From CAIVVT01 sp963757265 (GTDB lineage Bacteria > Acidobacteriota > Terriglobia > Bryobacterales > Bryobacteraceae): DNA of 64,000 nt. Below are positions 34,294 through 42,965 of the stretch, in pieces. Position numbers and translations under genes: made by a program. The stretch spans positions 744,001 through 808,000 of the forward strand of contig CAVWRA010000006.1 in NCBI GenBank assembly GCA_963757265.1, given 5' to 3'. Below the pieces are notes generated by a model, which was not told where the DNA came from, did not search any database, and was given only the letters and a program-made list of their open reading frames with translations. Position 1 is the first letter of the stretch. Each line of letters begins with the position of its first letter.

Positions 34294-36231
34294 CTAGCTG
34301 CCGTAGGCGGCCAGCATCCGCTTGATATTGTCTTCGTGGATCTTGATGATCTTGGCCTTGGACATCGCATCGACCACGCCGTCCATGAACAGCGCGCGCC
34401 GGTCGTCCGCGATGGCGCCCTTCACCGAGTTCAGGAGGCGTTCGCGCTGCGCTGCAAACTGGCTCATGTCCGGATCGATCTTCTCCACCACCTTGAAGAA
34501 GAAGGTTCCGTCGGGCAGGTTGACGGGGCCGAGGAATTCGCCCACCCGTTTGGTGAAGGCGGCTTCGATCTGTCTGGCCGGGCCGACGCCTTCCGCGGCG
34601 CCGTCGCGCCCGAACGGCGTGGAAGTCGTCTTCACCTCCACGCCCAGGCTCTTGGCCACCGCGGCGAACTCCTGGCCGCTTTCCAGCTGGTGCTCGATCG
34701 CCTGCGATTTCTCGCCCAGCAGCCGGATGGTCTTCTGCTGCAGCAATGCGCGTTGCACCTGCTCCCGCACCTCGGCCAGATCGGCCGGCCGTTGGGGATA
34801 GATGTTCACCACCTGCGCCACCACCAACTGTGTCGGAGTCAATGAGAACGGCTGTGTGACGCCGCCCTTCGGCAATCCGGCGATCGCATCGTTGAACGGT
34901 TGGCTGGCGCCGATCTCGGGCAGGACGTCGCCGGGGCCCGCTTTCTCGGCACGGAGCGCCCGGATGCCGTTCGCCGCGGCGAGTTTTTCCGCATCGGCGG
35001 CGGAGTGCGTCAGCGCCGTGTGGAGCTGGTCGCCGAGAGTCTGCATTTTGTCGATGACGATGGACTGGCTCAGTTCCTTCTGCAGGTCGTTGCGCACCTC
35101 GTCGAAGGTCTGCAGGTGCGCCTCCTGCCTCTGCTCCACGCGCAGGATATGGAAGCCGTAGGTGGTGGTGATGACGTCGCTGAGCTGACCCGGCTTCAGG
35201 CTGAAGGCCGCCTTTTCGAACTCCGGAACGGTCTGGCCGCGCGTGATCCAGCCGATGTCGCCGCCCTTCGCGGCCGAAACCGTGTCCTCGGAGTTCTTGT
35301 GCGCGAGGGCCGCGAAATCGGCTCCGCCGCGGGCCTGTTTCAGCATCTCATCCATGCGCTTGCGCAGGGCCTGGACCTCGCTCGGCGATTTGTCGGCGGT
35401 CTTGAGCAGGATGTGCACCACATGCACCCGCTCGGGGATCCGGAAGCGGTCGCGCTGTTGGTCGTAGGCCCGGCGCAGCTCGCTCTCCGGCACCACGCTC
35501 GCGGCGGCCACTTTGGCCTCGTCGATGAGGAAATACAGCAGATCGCGCTTTTCGGGGATCGTGTAGCTCTGGTGGTTCACCTTGAAGTAGGCCTGCAGCT
35601 CCTCCGGCGACACGCTGACCTGGACCTTGAGCTTGTCGGGCGTGAGGTGAAAATAGGAGACGCGGATCTTCTCGTTGTGCTTGCGGAACTCCTGCTCCAA
35701 CTGGGCCGGCGTGACGACTGTCCCCTCCAGGACCAGGTTCTCCAGCACCTGCGAGCTGATGAAATTCCTCAAGTCGCTCTCGAACTCGGGGATCGTCTTG
35801 TTGATCTGCTGCAGGTAGGCCGCATAGACTTCGGGGCCGGCGAACTTGCCGCCCTGGAAAAGCTGCGGGATCTGGGCCTGGATCTCCGTGGCGAGCTGAT
35901 CCTCGCTCACCGACATGCCCAGCCGCCGGGCCTCATACGCGATGGCGCGCTCGGCGATCAGCTGCTGCACGAAGCGGGGCGCGTAGACCGACTCCAAACC
36001 GTGCGGGATCATGCCCGAGCGGGTGGCTTGGGTAAGCAACTGGCGCACCTGCGCGGTGGTGACGGTTTCGTCGCCGATTTCGGCGACGGTGGTCTGGTCC
36101 ACGCTGGCGCCGCGCCCCAGGCCGCTGTAGTTGGGAACGAGCGTGACCACCATCGAAAGCGCCACGACACCAAGCAGAATGCCGAGCAGCCAGCGCACGT
36201 TCTTCTCTCGGCTGCGGAAAAGGTCAAACAT
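34294..36231 (-). CDS. ppiD: PpiD-like membrane-anchored peptidyl-prolyl isomerase
   Basis: Encodes 645 residues, PpiD size. One N-terminal membrane segment ('WLLGILLGVVALSMVVTLVP') anchors a periplasmic chaperone: SurA-N domain about 35-200 ('TTAQVRQLLTQATRSG', 'VQQLIAERAIAYEARRLGMSVSE'), a parvulin domain about 265-370 ('RVHVVHILLKTADKSP', 'FAALAHKNSEDTVSAAKGGDIGWITRGQTVPEFEKAAFSL') and a second, degenerate parvulin-like C-part. It assists folding of proteins leaving the Sec translocon. A perfect TATAAT lies upstream on its strand at 36334-36329. Confidence 0.9.
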   Translation of the reverse strand: MFDLFRSREKNVRWLLGILLGVVALSMVVTLVPNYSGLGRGASVDQTTVAEIGDETVTTAQVRQLLTQATRSGMIPHGLESVYAPRFVQQLIAERAIAYEARRLGMSVSEDQLATEIQAQIPQLFQGGKFAGPEVYAAYLQQINKTIPEFESDLRNFISSQVLENLVLEGTVVTPAQLEQEFRKHNEKIRVSYFHLTPDKLKVQVSVSPEELQAYFKVNHQSYTIPEKRDLLYFLIDEAKVAAASVVPESELRRAYDQQRDRFRIPERVHVVHILLKTADKSPSEVQALRKRMDEMLKQARGGADFAALAHKNSEDTVSAAKGGDIGWITRGQTVPEFEKAAFSLKPGQLSDVITTTYGFHILRVEQRQEAHLQTFDEVRNDLQKELSQSIVIDKMQTLGDQLHTALTHSAADAEKLAAANGIRALRAEKAGPGDVLPEIGASQPFNDAIAGLPKGGVTQPFSLTPTQLVVAQVVNIYPQRPADLAEVREQVQRALLQQKTIRLLGEKSQAIEHQLESGQEFAAVAKSLGVEVKTTSTPFGRDGAAEGVGPARQIEAAFTKRVGEFLGPVNLPDGTFFFKVVEKIDPDMSQFAAQRERLLNSVKGAIADDRRALFMDGVVDAMSKAKIIKIHEDNIKRMLAAYGS

Positions 36232-36328
36232 GGAAGGGACAACTCCTGAGGCCTGATCAGCCTGCGATTCCTGTCAATCTCCTGCCACGGCGGAACCCGG
36301 TCCCGGCGGGCAGGGGAGTCAATCCTCC

Positions 36329-36334
36329 ATTATA
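36329..36334 (-). promoter_or_regulatory. Consensus -10 box upstream of ppiD-dedA
   Basis: TATAAT on the minus strand, about 100 bases before the ppiD-like start and just after the lysC stop. No good -35 is visible 17-18 bases further upstream (the lysC 3' end), so the promoter is tentative, though a new transcript would fit the 116-base gap. Confidence 0.35.
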
Positions 36335-36347
36335 CGAACGCGCGGGC

Positions 36348-37757
36348 TCAGCGTCCCAGCCCGCACTCCTCGTGGACCGCCCGCACGGCTTTTTCCAGGC
36401 CCGAGCGGCGGACGACAATGGCGATCGTCAGCTCGCTGGAGCCCTGGGCGATGGCGATGATGTTGACCATTTCTTGGGAGATGGCCGTGAAGATGCGGCC
36501 GGCCAGCCCGGCCATGCCTTTCATGCCTTCGCCCACGATGGCCAGCAGGCCGACGTCCAGATCGACGTCGATGGGATGCAGGTAGCCGTGAGCCAGCTCC
36601 AGGGCGAAGGCCTCCTCCAGCTGCTCGATGACCGCCGGCAGCTCGGACTGGCGGATCAGGAAACAGAAGTTCTGACGATAGCTGGAGCTGGTCAGGGCCA
36701 GCAGTTCGGCGTTGGAGACGGCCATGGCCTCGATGGAGCGGGCCATGACCTTGGCGCCGTTCAGCGCCGAACTGGCGGGCTCGAGCGAGACCAGGGCGAC
36801 GTTGCTCATCGAGGTGACGGCGCACGGCCCCTGGCGCGGGCGGCTGGTTTCGGGCACGATGTGGGTGCCGGGCAGGTGCGGCGCGAAGCTGTTCTTGCTC
36901 CACACCGGGATGCGCTTCTCCATCAGCGGCGCCAGCGTGCGCGGATGCAGCACCTTGGCGCCGTTGTAGGCCAGCTCCGCCGCCTCGGGGTAGGTGATTT
37001 CGTCGAGCACCTTGGCGTTGGGCACCAGCCGCGGATCGGCGCTCATAATGCCGTTAACGTCGGTCCAGATCCACAGGTCGGCGGCGTCCAGCACTGCGGC
37101 CAGAATCGAAGCCGAGAAATCCGATCCGCCGCGCCCGAGCGTGGTTGCGCGGCCGTCGAGCGTGGCGCCGTTGAAGCCCGTCATCACCGGCAGGCGGCCG
37201 GCGGCCAGGGCCGGTTTCAGGAGCGCGGCGGCCTTCTCCTGGGTTTGCTGCAGCAGCGGCGAGGCGTTGCCAAAAGCCGAGTCGGTCACGATGACGTCGC
37301 GGGCGTTGACGTCGAAGGCGGCGATGCCCTGCGATTCCAGCCAGGCGGCCATCAACTTGGCCGAAAGCCGCTCGCCCGCGGCCACGGCTTCATCCACCGA
37401 GCGCGGCGGGCGCTCGCCCAGCATCAGCATGCCGCGCGCGATGCGCGAGAACTCGCCCAGGATCTCTTCCAGCGCGGCGCGGGTCCTGTCGCGGATCGCT
37501 CCGCTCAACAGTTCGTCGCAGGTGGAGTAGTGACGCGCGGCCAGGGTCCGCAGCTTCTCCTCCACGCCGGCCTGATCGCCCGCCTCGGCGTGGCGCAGCG
37601 TCTCCAGCAGCAGATCGGTCACCTTGGCCATGGCCGAGACCACCACGGCCACGGGGCGCACGCGGAATTGTTCCGCGATCAACGCCGCGGCGGCGCGGAT
37701 TCTCTCGGCGGAGCCCATGCTGGTGCCGCCGAACTTCATCACGAGCAGGTTGTTCAA
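36348..37757 (-). CDS. lysC: Aspartate kinase
   Basis: Encodes 469 residues. 'VMKFGGTSMGSAERIRAAA' is the kinase signature, with 'GFNGATLDGRATTLGRGGSDFSASILAA' and 'DLWIWTDVNGIMSADPR' completing the amino-acid-kinase domain (to about 285). Two ACT domains follow ('ALTSSSYRQNFCFLIRQSEL', 'VGLLAIVGEGMKGMAGLAGRIFTAIS'). It makes aspartyl phosphate for lysine, threonine and methionine; the ACT pair implies feedback control. Length and pattern fit the longer LysC/ThrA-kinase-like branch. Its start overlaps the cmk stop (ATGA). Confidence 0.93.
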   Translation of the reverse strand: MNNLLVMKFGGTSMGSAERIRAAAALIAEQFRVRPVAVVVSAMAKVTDLLLETLRHAEAGDQAGVEEKLRTLAARHYSTCDELLSGAIRDRTRAALEEILGEFSRIARGMLMLGERPPRSVDEAVAAGERLSAKLMAAWLESQGIAAFDVNARDVIVTDSAFGNASPLLQQTQEKAAALLKPALAAGRLPVMTGFNGATLDGRATTLGRGGSDFSASILAAVLDAADLWIWTDVNGIMSADPRLVPNAKVLDEITYPEAAELAYNGAKVLHPRTLAPLMEKRIPVWSKNSFAPHLPGTHIVPETSRPRQGPCAVTSMSNVALVSLEPASSALNGAKVMARSIEAMAVSNAELLALTSSSYRQNFCFLIRQSELPAVIEQLEEAFALELAHGYLHPIDVDLDVGLLAIVGEGMKGMAGLAGRIFTAISQEMVNIIAIAQGSSELTIAIVVRRSGLEKAVRAVHEECGLGR

Positions 37758-38440
37758 CGATCGACTTCCTTTCCGTTGCTGGTGCGCTCCCGAACGATGC
37801 GCAGGAGCGCCTCCTCCATCTGCTCCGGCGTCCGGCCGGTGGAGTCGAGGTAGATGGCGTCGGGCGCCTGCAGCAGCGGCGCCTCGGCGCGGGTCCGGTC
37901 GCGGTGGTCGCGCTCCCGCATCTCGCGCTCCACCTCCGTGGGGTCGGCCTCGAAGCCCTTCTGACGCAACTCCGCCAGCCGGCGCGCGGAGCGCTCGGCG
38001 GGGTCGGCATCGAGAAACACCTTGACCTGGGCCTGGGGGAAGACGACGCTGCCGATGTCGCGGCCTTCCATGACGACGGAGTGGGTTTCGCCCATGCGGC
38101 GCTGCAGCACCACCATCGCCTGGCGCACGCCGGGCACGGCCGAGACCTTGGAGGCGGCCTGGGAAATGGCGGGTTCGCGGATCGCTTCGCTGACGTCCTC
38201 CCCGTTGAGCAACACGCCGCCGGCGGGCGTGAGTTCGATCTCCGAGGCGGCGGCCAGCTGCTCCAGCTTCAGCGGTTCATCCAGGGAGATCCTGCGCCGC
38301 AGGGCGGACAACGCAACCACGCGGTACATGGCGCCGGTGTCGATGTACAGGAACCCCAGGCGCGCGGCCAGCCGCCGGGCCAGGGTGCTCTTGCCCGCGC
38401 CGGCCGGTCCGTCAATCGCCACGATGATCCGCTTGGCCAC
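37754..38440 (-). CDS. cmk: Cytidylate kinase
   Basis: Encodes 228 residues from GTG 38440, which has AGAGGAG nine bases upstream. P-loop 'VAIDGPAGAGKSTLARRLA', 'FLYIDTGAMYRVVAL', 'MEGRDIGSVVFPQAQVKVFLDADPAERSARR' and 'RDRTRAEAPL' are the Cmk motifs. It phosphorylates CMP and dCMP. It lies between an amidohydrolase gene (14 bases upstream) and lysC (4-base overlap), an operon order without an obvious pathway link. The frame is open further upstream but only as antisense of the amidohydrolase. Confidence 0.95.
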   Translation of the reverse strand: MAKRIIVAIDGPAGAGKSTLARRLAARLGFLYIDTGAMYRVVALSALRRRISLDEPLKLEQLAAASEIELTPAGGVLLNGEDVSEAIREPAISQAASKVSAVPGVRQAMVVLQRRMGETHSVVMEGRDIGSVVFPQAQVKVFLDADPAERSARRLAELRQKGFEADPTEVEREMRERDHRDRTRAEAPLLQAPDAIYLDSTGRTPEQMEEALLRIVRERTSNGKEVDR

Positions 38441-38454
38441 GCTGCGGCGCTCCT

Positions 38455-39723
38455 CTAGTGCGTTCCCGCGGCGGCGTAGTCGTTGCGATACACCTGGCCG
38501 CTCTTCATGACGAAACGGACATGCCCCAGCGCTTCCGGGTCCTTGAGCGGATCGCCATCCACCGAGATCAGGTCGGCGTAGTGGGCCGGGGCGACGCGGC
38601 CCAGCCGGGTTGGCAGGCCGATCAGTTCCGCTGCCTCGGTGGTGGCCGAGCGCAGCGCGTTGACGGCCGGCATGCCCAACTGGACCATCAGCGGGATCTG
38701 CTTCCAGTTGTCGCCGTGAGGATAGACCCCGCCATCGGTGCCGAAGGCCATGCGGACGCCGGCGGCCCAGGCGCGCTGGAAATTGCTGCGCTGCAACTTG
38801 CCGATTTGCCTCTCCTTCTCCATCATTTCGGGCAGCAGGCCGTTCTTTTCGCCGTCGGACAGGATGTAGGAGTCGTTGTAGATGTCGAAGACCAGGAAGG
38901 TGCCTTTCTGCTTGGCCAGGCGGATGCCTTCGTCGTCGATCAGGCTGCAATGCTCGACGCTATCCACGCCCGCCAGGATGGCTTCCTTGATCGACTGCGT
39001 GCCGTGGGCGTGGGCGGCCACCTTGCGCCCCAGCCGGTGAGCCTCTTCCACCACCGCGCGCATCTCCTCCGGGGAGTACTGCGGCGCGCCGGGCGAGTCG
39101 CCCTTGGAAAGCACGCCGCCGGAGGCGCAGACTTTGATGACATCGACGCCGTACTTGATATTCAGGCGCACCTTGGCGCGGGCCGCCCAGGGGCCGTCGG
39201 CGACGCCTTCGGCGATGTAGTGATACTCGGGTGCCAGCAGGTTGTCGTCGCAGTGGCCGCCGGTGATGCCCAGGGGCGGACCGGAGACGAACATGCGCGG
39301 ACCGGGGATTTCGCCGGCGTTGATGGAATCGCGCAGTGCGATGTCGGTGTAGCCTTCCGCGCCGACGTTGCGGACGGTGGTGAAGCCGGCCAGCAGGGTC
39401 TTCCGGGCGTTCTTGGCGCCGGTCAGCGCCTTGCGGGGCAGCGAGATGCCGAGCGAGGAGTAGCCGGAGTGGGTCGGATCGGAGGTCAGGTGATCGTGGA
39501 CGTCGATCAGGCCCGGGAGACAATAGCCCGAGGAGAGATCGAGCGTGGGCTGGGCTGCGGCGGCGGGCGCGACGGAGACGAACGAGTCGCCCTCCACGCG
39601 GATGTCAACGTTGGCGCTGACGGCGCCTGTCAATGGGTCGAAGAGATGCCCGCAGCGCACGACGACGGGCTCGGCGGCGGCGCACGACAGGGCCAGGAGA
39701 ACGAACGAAAAGAGCACGCGCAT
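38455..39723 (-). CDS. Secreted imidazolonepropionase-like amidohydrolase
   Basis: Encodes 422 residues with a signal (RVLFSFVLLALSCAAA). 'LPGLIDVHDHL' (HxH), the lysine in 'VDVIKVCASGG', 'VAAHAHGTQSIKEAI', 'SVEHCSLID' and 'FGTDGGVYPHG' are the metal ligands and carboxylated lysine of the Xaa-Pro dipeptidase/imidazolonepropionase-like branch of amidohydrolases. Such exported members often act as prolidases or cyclic-imide hydrolases; the substrate cannot be told from sequence. First gene of the operon with cmk and lysC. Confidence 0.88.
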   Translation of the reverse strand: MRVLFSFVLLALSCAAAEPVVVRCGHLFDPLTGAVSANVDIRVEGDSFVSVAPAAAAQPTLDLSSGYCLPGLIDVHDHLTSDPTHSGYSSLGISLPRKALTGAKNARKTLLAGFTTVRNVGAEGYTDIALRDSINAGEIPGPRMFVSGPPLGITGGHCDDNLLAPEYHYIAEGVADGPWAARAKVRLNIKYGVDVIKVCASGGVLSKGDSPGAPQYSPEEMRAVVEEAHRLGRKVAAHAHGTQSIKEAILAGVDSVEHCSLIDDEGIRLAKQKGTFLVFDIYNDSYILSDGEKNGLLPEMMEKERQIGKLQRSNFQRAWAAGVRMAFGTDGGVYPHGDNWKQIPLMVQLGMPAVNALRSATTEAAELIGLPTRLGRVAPAHYADLISVDGDPLKDPEALGHVRFVMKSGQVYRNDYAAAGTH

Positions 39724-39747
39724 AAAATTCTAGGATAAGGTATCGGG

Positions 39748-40107
39748 ATGCGCGACTGCGATTTCGAACAACTCGTCGAGGAGGCGTTGGCCGAGGTGCC
39801 GGCGCGCTTCCGCCGGCGGCTGCGCAATGTCGTGTTCGTGGTCGAAAACGAGCCGCCGCGGCCGGGGTTGCTGGGCCTGTACCAGGGGCGGCCGCTGACC
39901 CTGCGCAGCGTCAGCCAGCCCATCGCCGTGCCGGACCGGATCACGATCTACCAGGGGCCGCATGAACGTCTGGCGCGCAACGAACGCGAGTTGCGGCGGG
40001 CCGTGGCCGAGACCGTGTGGCACGAGATCGGGCACTACTTCGGGATGGACGAGCGCCGCGTCCGCGCCGCCGAACGCCGCCGCGCCGCTTCCCGCCGGCG
40101 TCTGTAG
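39748..40107 (+). CDS. Minimal zincin metallopeptidase family protein
   Basis: Encodes 119 residues: 'DFEQLVEEALAEVPARFRRRLRNVVFVVENEP', 'LLGLYQGRPLTLRS', 'DRITIYQGPHERLARNERELRRAVAETVWHEIGHYFGMDE'. HEIGHYFGMDE is the extended zinc site HExxHxxGxx(D/H) of the small possible-metallopeptidase family (DUF1025-type, 'metallopeptidase family protein'). The protein is small and cytoplasmic; its substrate is unknown. It is divergent from the amidohydrolase gene (25-base gap). Confidence 0.88.
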   Translation: MRDCDFEQLVEEALAEVPARFRRRLRNVVFVVENEPPRPGLLGLYQGRPLTLRSVSQPIAVPDRITIYQGPHERLARNERELRRAVAETVWHEIGHYFGMDERRVRAAERRRAASRRRL

Positions 40108-40137
40108 GGAGTCGACATGGCCCTCCGGCCACCCCTA

Positions 40138-40268
40138 GAGATGAAAGTCGCGCCCGCCTCTTGTGGCGCAGGCATTCTTGCCTGCCGCGTCGACATTCGT
40201 GTTGACGTTTGACACGCTGATGCCTCCGCTCCCTCACCGCTCGCGGCTCTGAAGCGTGACTTTCGTGT
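40138..40268. repeat. 131-bp dispersed repeat, copy B
   Basis: Same length as copy A (33465-33595) with four differences in 131 bases, and the same internal hairpin GCAGGCATTCTTGCCTGC. One of the end bases differs, so its terminal inverted repeat has one mismatch. It again fills a gap between convergent genes (stops at 40107 and 40306). No gene in it. Confidence 0.85.
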
Positions 40269-40305
40269 GAGCGGCATGGGGCGGCGGCGATCGGTCGGCG
40301 AGCCC

Positions 40306-41298
40306 CTACGGCTCGCTGCGCCCGTCGCGTTGGCGCGGGTGGTCGCTGGGCGTCCCCCAGGTCATGATCTCGTCGTCGCGCAGCCGCATCGGCTTGAAGT
40401 TGTGCCACCAGCCATTGGGCGAGAGCGTGTCGGGGAAGTCGTGAACCAGCATCCCCGGCTGGTTCATCGGCAGCTGCTTGGGAATCGTGGCGTCCGGCCG
40501 GGCCACGAACGACCCCCAGTGCGAGTACGGCTGCGACGAGTTGTTGACGATGGCCCACATCCGGTTGTCGGCGCAGCGGGTCGGCACCTCGCGCACGTTG
40601 AGCGTGTCCAGGCAATTCTTACCCTTGGATCTGGCGTTGTGCATGGAGTGGATCATCACCGTTGCGCCCAGCTCCCGGTAGGCGCTGTAAAGCTGCGGCC
40701 AGCAAACGTCATAGCAAATCGCCAGACCGACCTTGACGCCCCGGATTTCATGCGTCACCAGGCGGTTGCCGGCCGAGTAGAACTTCTGGTCGCCCTCGGT
40801 GCAGAAGCATTTGTCGTAGCGGTCCACGATCCGGCCCGCGGGGTCGATGAGATAGAGGCAGTTGGTAGGCTTGATGCCCGCGGCGAGGAAATGAGTGGAG
40901 CCGAGCACCAGCCACATCCGCAACTCGCGGGCCTGGGCGCGCAGGCGGACCGTTTCGACGCGCAGGGCGGCCCAATCGTAGTGATCCAAAGTGGGGAAAT
41001 CGGTTCCGGCATAACCCGACAGACTGGCCTCCGACGTGTGCAGCAGGTGCGCGCTCTGCGCGGAGGCCTGGCGCATGAAGTCCGCGATGTAGCGCGCGTT
41101 TTCGGCGCAACTGCCGCTGACCGGGAACTGGCAGGTGGCGATGCGCAGCTTGTCGCCGGGCGCGTCGTTCGCGGGCGCGGCGGCGGCGTCCGCTGAAAGC
41201 GAGGGCGCGGCGGCGAGGCCGGCCAGGCTCGCGAGGGCGCCGGCGGTGGCCTGGCGGCGCGTGATGCCAGAGGGTGTGTCAGTCGGATCGGACTTCAT
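40306..41298 (-). CDS. Tat-exported nitrilase-superfamily amidohydrolase
   Basis: Encodes 330 residues. 'ITRRQATAGALASLAGLAAA' is a twin-arginine signal. The carbon-nitrogen hydrolase triad is visible: Glu in 'LLHTSEASLSGY', Lys in 'DRYDKCFCTEGD' and Cys in 'LAICYDVCWPQLY', with the usual second Glu region ('FYSAG'). Members hydrolyse amides or nitriles. Export of a nitrilase-fold enzyme is uncommon. It lies 104 bases downstream of the ctp gene on the same strand and may be transcribed separately. Confidence 0.85.
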   Translation of the reverse strand: MKSDPTDTPSGITRRQATAGALASLAGLAAAPSLSADAAAAPANDAPGDKLRIATCQFPVSGSCAENARYIADFMRQASAQSAHLLHTSEASLSGYAGTDFPTLDHYDWAALRVETVRLRAQARELRMWLVLGSTHFLAAGIKPTNCLYLIDPAGRIVDRYDKCFCTEGDQKFYSAGNRLVTHEIRGVKVGLAICYDVCWPQLYSAYRELGATVMIHSMHNARSKGKNCLDTLNVREVPTRCADNRMWAIVNNSSQPYSHWGSFVARPDATIPKQLPMNQPGMLVHDFPDTLSPNGWWHNFKPMRLRDDEIMTWGTPSDHPRQRDGRSEP

Positions 41299-41402
41299 AG
41301 GACGCTCCTGTGATGACCGTTCAACTGCAATCTAACAGGAATCGCGAGGGAGCTGGCCGTCTCGGGGCGCGGTGACTACGCGTACTCCCGGGATTGATAG
41401 GC

Positions 41403-42965
41403 CTACTGGCCGGCCAGCTTCTCCAGCGCCCGGCGCATCACGGGGTCGCGGCGGAGTTCAACTTCGTCGCCGGCCTCGACGCCGACGGACTGGTTGAGGA
41501 TCTCCTGCTTCAGGCGGCTGCGCGTGAGCTCGCTCTCGGCGGTCCAGTCGCTCACCGACGGCCGCACGTTGCGCTGCGAGAGATAAGACTGGAACTCGTC
41601 GAGGAGGGCGGGAGTGATTTCGAGGTCCGGTTTGGCTTCGGCGCGATGGCGGCTCAGCCAATCGGTGGCGAAGGCGGTATACAGGCCCGCGGATTCGAGA
41701 AACAGGCCGAAGCGGCCGGGCAATACGCGCTCGACGGTGATGTCGGGCTCGATGCCGCCGCCGCCGCGGACGATCCGGCCCGAGGCCGTCTTGAATTCGC
41801 GCCGGACCTGCACGCGCGTGACGTCGTCGAGCTCGCTGCCGCGCAGCGGCTTCTGCAGGGAGCGCCCGCTGGGGGCGTAATAGAACGCCGTGGTCAGGGC
41901 CAGGCCGGTAGCTTCGCTCAAAGGGAATACGCGCTCGACCAGTCCCTTGCCGAAGGTCGGAGTGCCGGCCAGCGTGGCGCGGTCGTTGTCCTGCAATGCG
42001 GCGGCGACGATCTCCGCGGCGCTGGCGGTGCGGTCGTTCACCAAGACGGCGAGCTGGAAGGAATAGGGCTGCGCGGAGCGAGGCACGTCGATGTTCTCAG
42101 CCTCGCTCATGCGCCCGCGGACGCTGAGCAGGCGCGTGCCTGGCGGGAGGAACAGCGCGGCGGTTTCGAGACCGGCCGTCACGGCGCCACCGGGATTGTT
42201 GCGCAGGTCGAGGACCAGCGCCTTCAATTTCGCGCCGCCGAGCTTTTCGATCGCCTTCTTCAACTGCTCCGCCGTCTGGGCCTCGAAGCTGGCCACGCGC
42301 ACGTAACCGGTCGCGTCGTCGATGCGATAGGCCCGATCCACGCTTGCGGCCTGCATTTCTGCCGGGATCAGCGTGAATGTCAGCAGGCCGGCGGTGCCCT
42401 GGCGTCGCACGACGATCCGCGCCGGGTGCTGGCGCGAGGCGCTGAGCACCTCCATGAGCTGATCGAGGTCCAGACGGGCCAGCGGGATGTCGTTCACGCT
42501 CAGGATTTCGTCGCCGGGGGCCAGACCGGCGCGCTGGGAGGGGGAACCGGACTGGGTCTGAAGAATGACGGCGCGGCCGGGCATCAGGCTGACCACGGAG
42601 CCGAAGCCCTTGGCCACGGAGCTTTGCATCTGCTGGAATTGCTCGAACTGATCGGGGTTGAAGAAGACCGAGTGCGGGTCGAGCACGCGCAGCATGCCGG
42701 GAATCGCGCCGCTGTAAATGGCCTGGTCCAGGGAGGGCGGGTCGGCCGAGTTCCCGGCGGCGGTCGCATAGACGTCCAGGAAGCGGGTGAGCTGGCGTTC
42801 GAGCTCCGGGGCGTTGGGATCGGGACGGCCGGCCGTGGAAGGCGCGGGCGCGGCCGGCTGCGGCGGCGCGGCGGCGGCTTCGGGAAGCGATGACGTCGGC
42901 GGAGGCGCGGCCTGCGCGACGCTCACGAGGCCGGCCAGAAGGGCGATGAGAAGTGCGGCCCGCAT
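41403..42965 (-). CDS. S41 family C-terminal-processing peptidase
   Basis: Encodes 520 residues with a signal and a Pro/Ala-rich linker. A PDZ domain (about 105-195: 'SGSPSQRAGLAPGDEILSVNDIPLARLD') precedes the S41 core with 'VLDLRNNPGGAV', Ser in 'VNDRTASAAEIVAAAL' and Lys in 'GTPTFGKGLVERVFPL'. The periplasmic Ser/Lys protease trims the C-termini of envelope proteins. Its ATG shares one base with the ddl stop, so it is coupled to cell-wall synthesis. Confidence 0.9.
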   Translation of the reverse strand: MRAALLIALLAGLVSVAQAAPPPTSSLPEAAAAPPQPAAPAPSTAGRPDPNAPELERQLTRFLDVYATAAGNSADPPSLDQAIYSGAIPGMLRVLDPHSVFFNPDQFEQFQQMQSSVAKGFGSVVSLMPGRAVILQTQSGSPSQRAGLAPGDEILSVNDIPLARLDLDQLMEVLSASRQHPARIVVRRQGTAGLLTFTLIPAEMQAASVDRAYRIDDATGYVRVASFEAQTAEQLKKAIEKLGGAKLKALVLDLRNNPGGAVTAGLETAALFLPPGTRLLSVRGRMSEAENIDVPRSAQPYSFQLAVLVNDRTASAAEIVAAALQDNDRATLAGTPTFGKGLVERVFPLSEATGLALTTAFYYAPSGRSLQKPLRGSELDDVTRVQVRREFKTASGRIVRGGGGIEPDITVERVLPGRFGLFLESAGLYTAFATDWLSRHRAEAKPDLEITPALLDEFQSYLSQRNVRPSVSDWTAESELTRSRLKQEILNQSVGVEAGDEVELRRDPVMRRALEKLAGQ

